A stretch of DNA of 6,923 nucleotides, from assembly GCA_944372565.1 (NCBI GenBank), contig CALVZR010000052.1, forward strand, positions 1-6,923. Reading direction: 5' to 3'. The notes under the pieces were generated by a model, which saw nothing but the letters and a program-made list of their open reading frames with translations, had not been told where the DNA came from and made no database searches. Source of the DNA: an uncultured Clostridia bacterium. Its GTDB lineage: Bacteria > Bacillota > Clostridia > Christensenellales > Borkfalkiaceae. The stretch's first letter is position 1; the number at the start of each line of letters is the position of its first letter. Position numbers and translations under genes: made by a program. Shown one piece after another: positions 1-5,439 of the stretch.

Positions 1-1
1 C

Positions 2-775
2 GGCGGCGCGAAATCGCTGGAAAGGCTGGCGCTCCCCGTGGGGAAGGTCGTGATTTTCGAGCCGGACGTTTCGGTGTTCAACCGTCAGAAACGGCTCAAA
101 GGCATCGTGCGGGACGTGATCGAACGATACGCGCCAAACGAAGAGATGAACGAATACATCTTTTTCAAACAGCTCCGTTCGCTTTCCTTCGAAGAGCCGC
201 CCTATACGGAGATAAATACGGCGCGGGCGGAGGAGCTGGCAAAGGAATCGCTGCAGGGCCGTTACGGCACGGCGTTCGTGGTGAGCGATCCCGCCAATTT
301 GGAAAAATTCCCCTGCCTTGCGGGCGTGCAGCGCTGCCTGTTCCGCCCGACGGAAAGCAACCTCGCGAACGCCGTGATCGTGGGCGGCGGGGAGCCGCTC
401 GAAGGGTTCAGGCGGGTGATTTATATGGACCGTCCGCCCCGCGCCGTCGCGTGCGGCAGGGAAACCTACGTGAATAGCGAACTTTCGGGCAGGGGGCTTT
501 TTCGGGGAATTTCGGCGGACAGAGGGGCTTTCAAAGAAGTTTTTGCGCTTTTGCGGGGGCTTTCGGGAAAAAAATTCGCCGATCCCGTTGATTTTTACCG
601 TGCAAATCGTGTACAATACAGTCAAAGGCAGTTTTTGTTTTCCCTCGAAGTGTTCGGGGAGCTGGGGATTTTCACCGCGGAGGGCGGCGTTTTCCGGCAG
701 GACACTTCGGTGAAGAGCGAGCTGACCCGCTCCGCCGTTTACCGCCGTGCGGAAAGGATGCTGAGAGATGATTGA
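2..775 (+). CDS. recJ: Single-stranded-DNA-specific exonuclease RecJ, C-terminal part (5' end outside window)
   Basis: The reading frame is open from base 2 to the TGA at 773-775, giving 257 residues with no start required, so this is the 3' part of a longer gene. RecJ is a 5'-3' exonuclease on single-stranded DNA that acts in recombinational and mismatch repair. The catalytic DHH/DHHA1 core is not in the window. What is seen resembles the extra C-terminal domain of Firmicute RecJ proteins: a segment around ERYAPNEEMNEYIFFKQLRS, a middle strand-rich part (AVIVGGG, then FRRVIYMDRPP), and a winged-helix-like end with FSLEVFGELGIF followed by KSELTRSAVYRRAERML. The stop overlaps the start of rel by 8 nt. 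Placement directly before rel supports RecJ, since the recJ-(apt)-rel order is common in clostridia. The GTG at 38 is only an internal codon. The main doubt is that only the poorly conserved end of the protein is visible. Confidence 0.8.
   Translation, partial: GGAKSLERLALPVGKVVIFEPDVSVFNRQKRLKGIVRDVIERYAPNEEMNEYIFFKQLRSLSFEEPPYTEINTARAEELAKESLQGRYGTAFVVSDPANLEKFPCLAGVQRCLFRPTESNLANAVIVGGGEPLEGFRRVIYMDRPPRAVACGRETYVNSELSGRGLFRGISADRGAFKEVFALLRGLSGKKFADPVDFYRANRVQYSQRQFLFSLEVFGELGIFTAEGGVFRQDTSVKSELTRSAVYRRAERMLRDD
588..617 (+). promoter_or_regulatory. Possible sigma-A promoter inside recJ, ahead of rel
   Basis: TTGATT at 588-593 and TACAAT at 612-617 are separated by 18 bp. They match the vegetative consensus at 4 of 6 and 5 of 6 positions. 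They lie in a locally AT-rich patch of an otherwise GC-rich coding sequence, about 150 bp upstream of the rel start. The site could give rel and the genes after it a transcript independent of recJ. There is no extended -10 TGn, and a coding region can produce such a match by chance, so the call is tentative. Confidence 0.3.
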
Positions 776-2897
776 GGTTCTGGAAAAAATCAGGGAAACT
801 TATACGGGGAACGACCTTGCGCTGTGCGAAAAGGCCTATCGTTTCGCGCGCAAGGCCCACGAAAATCAGAAACGCGCTTCGGGGGAGGAGTACTTCACCC
901 ACCCCTGCAACGTCGCGAAAATCCTCATCGACCTCGGGATGGACGCCGCGACCATCGCGGCGGCGTTTCTGCACGACGTCATCGAGGACACGCCCGTTTC
1001 CGAAGGGGATATCCGCGCGGAATTCGGCGACGAGGTTCTGCAGCTCGTGCTGGGCGTGACCAAGCTGGAAAAAATCGAATTCACCTCCAAAGAGGAAGAG
1101 CAGGCGGAAAACTTCCGCAAAATTTTCGTGGCGATGGCAAAGGACATCCGCGTGATCATCATCAAGCTGGCGGACCGCCTGCACAATATGCGCTCGCTCA
1201 ATTTCCTTTCGCCCGAACGGCAGCAGCGTATGGCGCGCGAAACGCTGGACGTGTTCGCCCCGCTCGCGGGCAGGCTGGGCATTTCGCAGATCAAGTGCGA
1301 GCTTGAAGATCTTTCCCTGAAATATCTCGAACCCGAATTTTTCGAATACCTCGTGACCAACATCAACGCCAAACTCGCCGAGCGGCGGGAATTCGTGGCG
1401 TTCGTCGTGCAGGAGATCCAGAAGATTTTGGACGAAAGCCACATCAAGGGCGAGGTGTTCGGGCGGCCGAAGCATTTTTATTCCATCTACAAGAAGATGA
1501 AGAACCAGAATAAAACGCTCGACCAGATTTACGATCTCACGGCGGTGCGCGTGATCGTGAACACCGTGGACGACTGCTACGAGGTGTTCGGCAAAATCCA
1601 CCATAAGTGGAAGCCCATCCCCGGCAGGATCAAAGACTATATCGCCACGCCCAAACCCAATATGTATCAGTCGCTGCACACGACGGTCGTAACCAATTTC
1701 GGGCAGACCTTCGAAATACAGATCCGCACCTACGAGATGAACCGCGCGGCGGAATACGGTATCGCGGCGCACTGGAAATATAAGGAAAACAAGAAGGAAG
1801 TAGATGATTTCGACGCCCGCCTTTCGTGGATCCGCGAGGTGATGGAGTGGCAGGGCGGCCTGAAGGACAGCAAGGAATTCATCGATTCCCTGAAAGGGGA
1901 TATTTACAGTTCGGAAGTGCTGGTGTTCACCCCGAAGGGGGACGTCATCTCCCTGCCGCAGGGCGCCACGCCCATCGACTTCGCCTATCAGATCCACTCG
2001 GCGGTGGGAAATAAGTGCGTGGGCGCCAAGGTCAATTCCAAAATGGTGCCGCTTTCCACCCCGCTGCAGGTGGGCGACGTGGTGGAGATCATCACTTCCC
2101 CCAACTCCAAAGGCCCTTCCTGGGACTGGCTGAAAATCGCCAAAAGCTCCTCCACGAAAGTGAAGATCAAACAGTTCTTCAAGCGGGAAATGAAGGAGGA
2201 GAACATCAAAACGGGCAAGGCGATGCTCGAACGCGAGGCGAAGAACAAGGGCTACAACCTTTCCGACCTTCTCACCGACAAGGCGTTTGCCAAACTCTCG
2301 CAGAGGATGTCCTTTTCCGGGCAGGACGAGATGTTCGCCTCCGTGGGCTACGGCGCGGTAACGACCAATCAGGTGCTGGTGAAACTCATCGATTATTACC
2401 GGCATTCCTCCATCGAATCGCAGGCGCGCATCATCGCGAGCAATCCCAAACAGTCGGGCGGCGTGATCGTGAAGGGGATGGACAACATCCTCGTGCGCAT
2501 CGCGGGGTGCTGCCACCCCGTGCCGGGCGACGAAATCGTGGGGTTCGTTTCCCGCGGGCGGGGCGTGGCGGTGCACCGCGCGGACTGCCCGAACATGAAA
2601 AACATCGAGCCCGAGCGCTTCATCGAGGTGCGCTGGGCGAACGAAACGGGCAATTCCTTCAACGCGGGCATCAAGGTCATCGCGAACGACCAGGGCACGA
2701 TTTTATCCAGCGTTTCGCAGGTGGTGGCGCAGATGAATTTCGCCATCACCGCCATCAACGGGCGCATCGATTCCAAAACCAAGCAGGCGGTGGTCGATTT
2801 CAACATCCGCCTCAATTCCCGCTCGGAGCTGGACGCGCTCATCGAAAAATTAAAGCAGAACAAAAAACTCATCGATGTTTACAGGACGAGTTTTTAA
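768..2897 (+). CDS. rel: Bifunctional (p)ppGpp synthetase/hydrolase (RelA/SpoT family, Rel)
   Basis: This 709-residue cytoplasmic, ribosome-associated enzyme makes (p)ppGpp from ATP and GTP/GDP and also hydrolyses it, controlling the stringent response. The N-terminal HD hydrolase (about 30-150) keeps its metal and catalytic residues: H45, H69-D70, E73-D74 and D136 in the LADRLHN stretch. The synthetase (about 225-340) has GRPKHFYSIYKKM, D256 in YDLTAVR, and E316 in EIQIRT. R287-I-K-D290 is the RXKD motif of bifunctional Rel enzymes, not the EXDD of synthesis-only RelA. A TGS domain follows (about 385-443), then a helical region. Next is the zinc-finger/conserved-cysteine domain with C581-C582-H583 and C607, and a C-terminal ACT/RRM domain (about 632-709). 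The length is normal and no key residue is missing, so both activities are expected. The ATG at 768 has GGAAAGG upstream (751-757) and overlaps the recJ end by 8 nt, suggesting coupling. The stop codon runs into the next gene's ribosome binding site. Confidence 0.97.
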   Translation: MIEVLEKIRETYTGNDLALCEKAYRFARKAHENQKRASGEEYFTHPCNVAKILIDLGMDAATIAAAFLHDVIEDTPVSEGDIRAEFGDEVLQLVLGVTKLEKIEFTSKEEEQAENFRKIFVAMAKDIRVIIIKLADRLHNMRSLNFLSPERQQRMARETLDVFAPLAGRLGISQIKCELEDLSLKYLEPEFFEYLVTNINAKLAERREFVAFVVQEIQKILDESHIKGEVFGRPKHFYSIYKKMKNQNKTLDQIYDLTAVRVIVNTVDDCYEVFGKIHHKWKPIPGRIKDYIATPKPNMYQSLHTTVVTNFGQTFEIQIRTYEMNRAAEYGIAAHWKYKENKKEVDDFDARLSWIREVMEWQGGLKDSKEFIDSLKGDIYSSEVLVFTPKGDVISLPQGATPIDFAYQIHSAVGNKCVGAKVNSKMVPLSTPLQVGDVVEIITSPNSKGPSWDWLKIAKSSSTKVKIKQFFKREMKEENIKTGKAMLEREAKNKGYNLSDLLTDKAFAKLSQRMSFSGQDEMFASVGYGAVTTNQVLVKLIDYYRHSSIESQARIIASNPKQSGGVIVKGMDNILVRIAGCCHPVPGDEIVGFVSRGRGVAVHRADCPNMKNIEPERFIEVRWANETGNSFNAGIKVIANDQGTILSSVSQVVAQMNFAITAINGRIDSKTKQAVVDFNIRLNSRSELDALIEKLKQNKKLIDVYRTSF

Positions 2898-2902
2898 GGA
2901 GG
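2896..2902 (+). promoter_or_regulatory. Strong ribosome binding site that fixes the GTG start of the MBL hydrolase
   Basis: AAGGAGG is a full anti-16S match beginning inside the rel stop codon (TAA at 2895-2897) and ending 5 nt before the GTG at 2908. An upstream in-frame ATG at 2875 would lie inside rel, add 11 residues and have no comparable site. The protein from GTG begins MKFRIHRV, a typical beta-strand opening of this family. The start at 2908 is therefore preferred. Confidence 0.85.
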
Positions 2903-2907
2903 AAAGG

Positions 2908-3516
2908 GTGAAATTTCGGATACACCGCGTATTTACGGGCATGATGGGGAGCAACGCCTATTTCCTCTCTGACGAAGAAGGGCGCGCCTGCGTGATCGAC
3001 CCCGGTATGGGGAATGCCGCCGCCGATTACGCGCAAAAAAACGGGCTGAAGATCGAACTCGTATTGCTCACGCACGGGCATTTCGACCATATCGGCGCGT
3101 GCGCCGCGCTCCAACGGTCGGGCGCGAAAGTGGGCGTTTGCGAAAAGGACGCGGATAAACTCTATACCGAAAACAATTTAGGCGGGCAGTTCGGGATCTT
3201 TGTGGAGCCGCTGCACGCGGATTTCACTTTCCGCGACAGGGAGGAGATCGACTTTCACGGATTGAAATTCACCGTACTGGAAACGCCCGGGCACAGCGCG
3301 GGCTCGGTGTGCTTTCTCACCGGACTCGGCATATTCAGCGGAGATACCCTCTTCTGCGGCGGCGTGGGCAGGTCGGATTTTTACGACGGCAGCGAAGAAC
3401 AACTCGCCGCGTCGCTTCAAAAACTGCTCGCCGCCGAAAAGGACGCCCCCGTATTCCCCGGACACGGGGAAGAAACCACCCTCGCGAAAGAACGCGCCTA
3501 CAATCCTTACCTATGA
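2908..3516 (+). CDS. Metallo-beta-lactamase-fold hydrolase, glyoxalase II-like (YcbL/YqgX type)
   Basis: This 202-residue cytoplasmic protein of the glyoxalase II-like MBL superfamily has no signal peptide or membrane segment. The whole dinuclear metal site is visible: H56, H58, D60 and H61 in THGHFDH, H129 in ETPGHSAGS, the bridging D146 in FSGDTLF, and H186 in FPGHGEET. GGVGRSDF after the bridging Asp is typical of the short, about 200-residue members, which lack the C-terminal substrate-binding helical domain of true glyoxalase II. The family hydrolyses thioesters or related bonds, but the substrate of this subgroup is not settled, so I do not assign glyoxalase activity. It starts at GTG 10 nt after rel and ends in an ATGA overlap with hemZ, so it is almost certainly expressed with both. 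Similar small MBL genes sit between rel and hemZ in many clostridia, often with dtd, which is absent here. Confidence 0.9.
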   Translation: MKFRIHRVFTGMMGSNAYFLSDEEGRACVIDPGMGNAAADYAQKNGLKIELVLLTHGHFDHIGACAALQRSGAKVGVCEKDADKLYTENNLGGQFGIFVEPLHADFTFRDREEIDFHGLKFTVLETPGHSAGSVCFLTGLGIFSGDTLFCGGVGRSDFYDGSEEQLAASLQKLLAAEKDAPVFPGHGEETTLAKERAYNPYL

Positions 3517-4889
3517 AAACGAACACGCCTTTTTCGGCGGATCTCGACGAGGTGATCAACCTCTTTTTGCCCGCGGGGCAGGCAGACGCCGAACATCATT
3601 GCGAAAACAAGGGAGATTTTTACGAAAACGCCGTGCGCATAGGGGAGAAACGTTATGTTTACGCCTATCCCGCCGGCGGGGAAAACGCCCTCGAAATAAA
3701 GCGCGCTTTCAAATACGGCGCGAAACTCGCCGTTTACAGGGCGTTTTCCGCCTATACGGGCAAGCGTATGCCGTGGGGCGCGCTCACGGGCATCCGCCCG
3801 AGCAAGCTCGCCTATCGGGAGCTGGAAACGCGCGGGGAGTTCAGAACGCTCTTCGACGAGATGGACGTGAGCGCGCCCAAGCGGGAACTGATCGAGAAGA
3901 TCGTGGAGGAACAGCGGGGAATTTACGACACCGATCCCGCAAACGGGGATTTTTTCGTGTTCATCCCGTTCTGCCCGTCCAAGTGCCGCTACTGCTCCTT
4001 CATCACGGCGGACATCACGCGTTCGGGGCAGTACGTTCCGGCATATATCGATGCGCTCGCGGAGGAGATCGCCGCGGCGAAACCCCTCGTGAAGAAACTG
4101 CGTTCGGTGTATATCGGCGGGGGAACGCCCGTCGCGCTGCCGCCGGAAGAGCTCGAACGCGTGCTCGCGGCGGTGGGGGACGCGGGCGGCGCGGAATACA
4201 CCGTGGAGGCGGGGCGGCCGGACTGCATCACGGCGGAAAAGATCGCCCTGCTCGAAAAATACGGCGTTACCCGCGTGTGCGTCAATCCGCAGACTTTCTG
4301 CGACGACACCCTCGCCCGCCTCGGGCGGAAACACACCGCGGCGGACGTGTATGAAAAATACGCCCTCGTGAAGGATACATTTTCCGTGAATATGGATCTT
4401 ATCGCGGGGCTGGAAGGGGAAACGCCCGAAATCTTCGCGCGGTCGGTGGACGCCGCGATCGCCCTGCGGCCGGACAACATCACCGTACACACGCTGTGTT
4501 TAAAAAGCGGCGCCGCCCTCAAAGAGGAAACGGCGTATCTCAGCGGAGAGGGCGTGTCCGCCATGGTGGAATACGCCCACCGCGCGCTCGCGGACGCGGG
4601 CTACGCGCCCTATTATCTTTACCGCCAGAAATATATGGCGGGCAATCTGGAAAACACGGGATACACCCTTCCCGGCAAGGCGTGCGTTTACAACGTGGAC
4701 ACGATGGAGGAACTGTGCGACAACGTGGCGTGCGGAGCGAACGCCATTTCCAAGGCGGTGTTCGGCGGGGGAGCGCGCATCGAACGCTATAAAAATCCCA
4801 AGGATATCCCCACGTATCTCGCGAAAAAAGACGCGATCATCGCCAAAAAGGCAGAACTTTTTTCGCCGAAAGGGAAAAAGAACGCCTGA
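3513..4889 (+). CDS. hemZ: HemZ-type radical SAM protein (annotated coproporphyrinogen III dehydrogenase family)
   Basis: This 458-residue radical SAM protein belongs to the HemN/HemW superfamily. The [4Fe-4S]/SAM motif is C154-PSK-C158-RY-C161, followed by SF rather than the fourth cysteine seen in HemN. YIGGGTP (200-206) is the glycine-rich SAM-binding stretch and VEAGRPD (231-237) is a further family block. The N-terminal 150 residues precede the barrel and include MPWGALTGIRPSKLAY (86-101), a hallmark of HemZ. PYYLYRQKYMAGNLENTGY (366-384) is the conserved C-terminal block. Family members are annotated as oxygen-independent coproporphyrinogen oxidases, but many carriers lack a heme pathway, so the substrate is uncertain. 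The ATG at 3513 overlaps the upstream TGA as ATGA, and no Shine-Dalgarno site is visible, so translation probably depends on re-initiation. The frame stays open upstream to 3309, but that part lies within the MBL gene and looks like shadow sequence. No terminator with a T-run follows. Confidence 0.9.
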   Translation: MKTNTPFSADLDEVINLFLPAGQADAEHHCENKGDFYENAVRIGEKRYVYAYPAGGENALEIKRAFKYGAKLAVYRAFSAYTGKRMPWGALTGIRPSKLAYRELETRGEFRTLFDEMDVSAPKRELIEKIVEEQRGIYDTDPANGDFFVFIPFCPSKCRYCSFITADITRSGQYVPAYIDALAEEIAAAKPLVKKLRSVYIGGGTPVALPPEELERVLAAVGDAGGAEYTVEAGRPDCITAEKIALLEKYGVTRVCVNPQTFCDDTLARLGRKHTAADVYEKYALVKDTFSVNMDLIAGLEGETPEIFARSVDAAIALRPDNITVHTLCLKSGAALKEETAYLSGEGVSAMVEYAHRALADAGYAPYYLYRQKYMAGNLENTGYTLPGKACVYNVDTMEELCDNVACGANAISKAVFGGGARIERYKNPKDIPTYLAKKDAIIAKKAELFSPKGKKNA

Positions 4890-4935
4890 AAAGGCGCAAA
4901 AAGCGCGGAACGGGCGAAATTTATGGCGAAAACAG

Positions 4936-4964
4936 TTTACAAAAAAGGGAAAGTTTGCTATACT
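4936..4964 (+). promoter_or_regulatory. Sigma-A promoter of rpsO with extended -10
   Basis: TTTACA (4936-4941) and TATACT (4959-4964) are spaced by exactly 17 bp, each matching the consensus at 5 of 6 positions. TGC at 4956-4958 directly before the -10 is an extended -10 element. Transcription would start near 4971, giving a leader of about 97 nt before the rpsO ATG. The site lies in an AT-rich pocket 47 bp after hemZ. It is the best promoter in the window and fits strong, growth-linked expression of a ribosomal protein gene. Confidence 0.85.
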
Positions 4965-4987
4965 TTAACACGAAAGTAACGGCTTTA

Positions 4988-5035
4988 CCCGAAGGCAAGG
5001 GCGCAGGGATCCTCATCCGCGAACTTTGTTTCGGG
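4988..5035 (+). promoter_or_regulatory. Long hairpin in the rpsO leader, candidate S15 autoregulatory element
   Basis: Reading the bases by hand, the arms pair as follows. CCCGAAG (4988-4994) pairs with TTTCGGG (5029-5035). After a bulged G, CAAGG (4996-5000) pairs with CTTTG (5024-5028). CGC (5002-5004) pairs with GCG (5019-5021), and after an AG bulge GGAT (5007-5010) pairs with ATCC (5015-5018) around a CCTC loop. That is 19 pairs in 48 nt, wholly inside the leader. G4999-U5025 stacked on G5000-C5024 next to an internal loop reproduces, in the same strand orientation, the G-U/G-C motif that S15 recognises in 16S helix 22. Known S15 proteins repress their own mRNA by binding such leaders. 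The fold is seen in the sequence; its role here is inference. Confidence 0.5.
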
Positions 5036-5067
5036 CGCACTACCCATAAAAAGGAGGTTAAAACATT

Positions 5068-5331
5068 ATGGACAAGGCCAAAAAACAGGAAATCATCGCA
5101 AAATTCGCGCGCCACGCGGGAGATACGGGTTCGCCGGAAGTGCAGATCGCCCTTCTCACCGAGCGCATCAACCACCTGAACGAACACCTCAAGGTGAACA
5201 AGAAGGACAATCACAGCCGCCGCGGCCTGCTGAAAATGGTCGGCGAACGGCGCGGCCTTTTGGATTATCTGAAGGGCGTGGACATCGAAAGATACAGAAA
5301 AATCATCGCTGATCTGGATTTGAGAAAGTAA
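5068..5331 (+). CDS. rpsO: 30S ribosomal protein S15
   Basis: This 87-residue primary-binding protein of the 30S platform contacts 16S rRNA helices 20-22 and forms a bridge to the 50S subunit. The family signature is nearly complete: GDTGSPEVQIALLT (18-31), INHLNEHLK (34-42), KKDNHSRRGLL (45-55) and the end DYLKGVDIERY. Residues equivalent to the rRNA-contacting H41, D48 and S51 of E. coli S15 are present as H40, D47 and S50. The length matches the usual 88-90 residues. The ATG at 5068 has a strong AAGGAGG site at 5051-5057, 10 nt upstream. The gene has its own promoter and structured leader, and is followed by a terminator and then pnp, the classic rpsO-pnp pairing. Confidence 0.98.
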   Translation: MDKAKKQEIIAKFARHAGDTGSPEVQIALLTERINHLNEHLKVNKKDNHSRRGLLKMVGERRGLLDYLKGVDIERYRKIIADLDLRK

Positions 5332-5332
5332 A

Positions 5333-5365
5333 AAAAAGGGCGGCTTTGTTCAGCTCGCCCTTTTT
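5333..5365 (+). terminator. Rho-independent terminator after rpsO
   Basis: AAAAAGGGCG (5333-5342) and CGCCCTTTTT (5356-5365) are perfect inverse complements. The stem can extend inward by GCT/AGC with one bulged T, leaving a TTGTTC loop. The stem is GC-rich at its core and ends in a T-run, and it begins one base after the rpsO stop codon. The A-run on the other arm would let it work on the reverse strand as well. Because pnp follows without an evident promoter, it may be a leaky, attenuating terminator. Confidence 0.9.
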
Positions 5366-5367
5366 AT

Positions 5368-5402
5368 ATGCAATTTTTCCCGTTTTCGGGGAAAAATGGC
5401 AT
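5368..5402 (+). promoter_or_regulatory. Second hairpin between rpsO and pnp, possible RNA-processing or pnp control site
   Basis: ATTTTTCCC (5373-5381) pairs perfectly with GGGAAAAAT (5389-5397) around a 7-nt loop, GTTTTCG. Beyond one A/G mismatch, ATGC (5368-5371) pairs with GCAT (5399-5402), for 13 pairs in all. It lies 37 nt before the pnp start and is separate from the terminator just upstream. In E. coli the pnp leader carries a stem cut by RNase III, through which PNPase controls its own mRNA. A similar role here is only analogy. It could also be a backup terminator, although the next T-run is 8 nt beyond the stem. Confidence 0.5.
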
Positions 5403-5439
5403 GGAAATAGATTTTTTAGGGTAATTTGAGGAGAGAGAA

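Noticed and set aside
672..2576. Long minus-strand open frame of 634 codons opposite rel
   Set aside because: It lies antisense to a fully conserved Rel protein, its translation is rich in His, Arg, Val and Leu with no family motif, and such antisense frames are a by-product of GC-rich codon use.
2015..2911. Plus-strand open frame of 298 codons inside rel in another frame
   Set aside because: The translation is low-complexity (Gly, Arg, His, Gln rich) and overlaps the TGS to ACT domains of Rel, which are clearly the real coding frame.
3309..3512. N-terminal extension of hemZ by 68 residues
   Set aside because: The extension lies wholly inside the MBL gene, is Arg-rich and non-conserved, and the ATG at 3513 with the ATGA junction gives a normal HemZ start.
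4857..4880. T-rich/A-rich stem at the end of hemZ as a terminator
   Set aside because: CTTTTTTC and GGAAAAAG can pair, but they lie within the hemZ coding region and no T-run follows the 3' arm.
4999..5039. Direct repeat GGGCGCA (4999-5005 and 5033-5039) in the rpsO leader
   Set aside because: Seven bases in a GC-rich leader is easily chance, and the copies are better explained as parts of the two hairpin arms and flank.
5397..5413. TGGCATG resembling a sigma-54 -24 element before pnp
   Set aside because: The -12 element (TTGC) is missing at the right spacing; the bases there read TAGAT.
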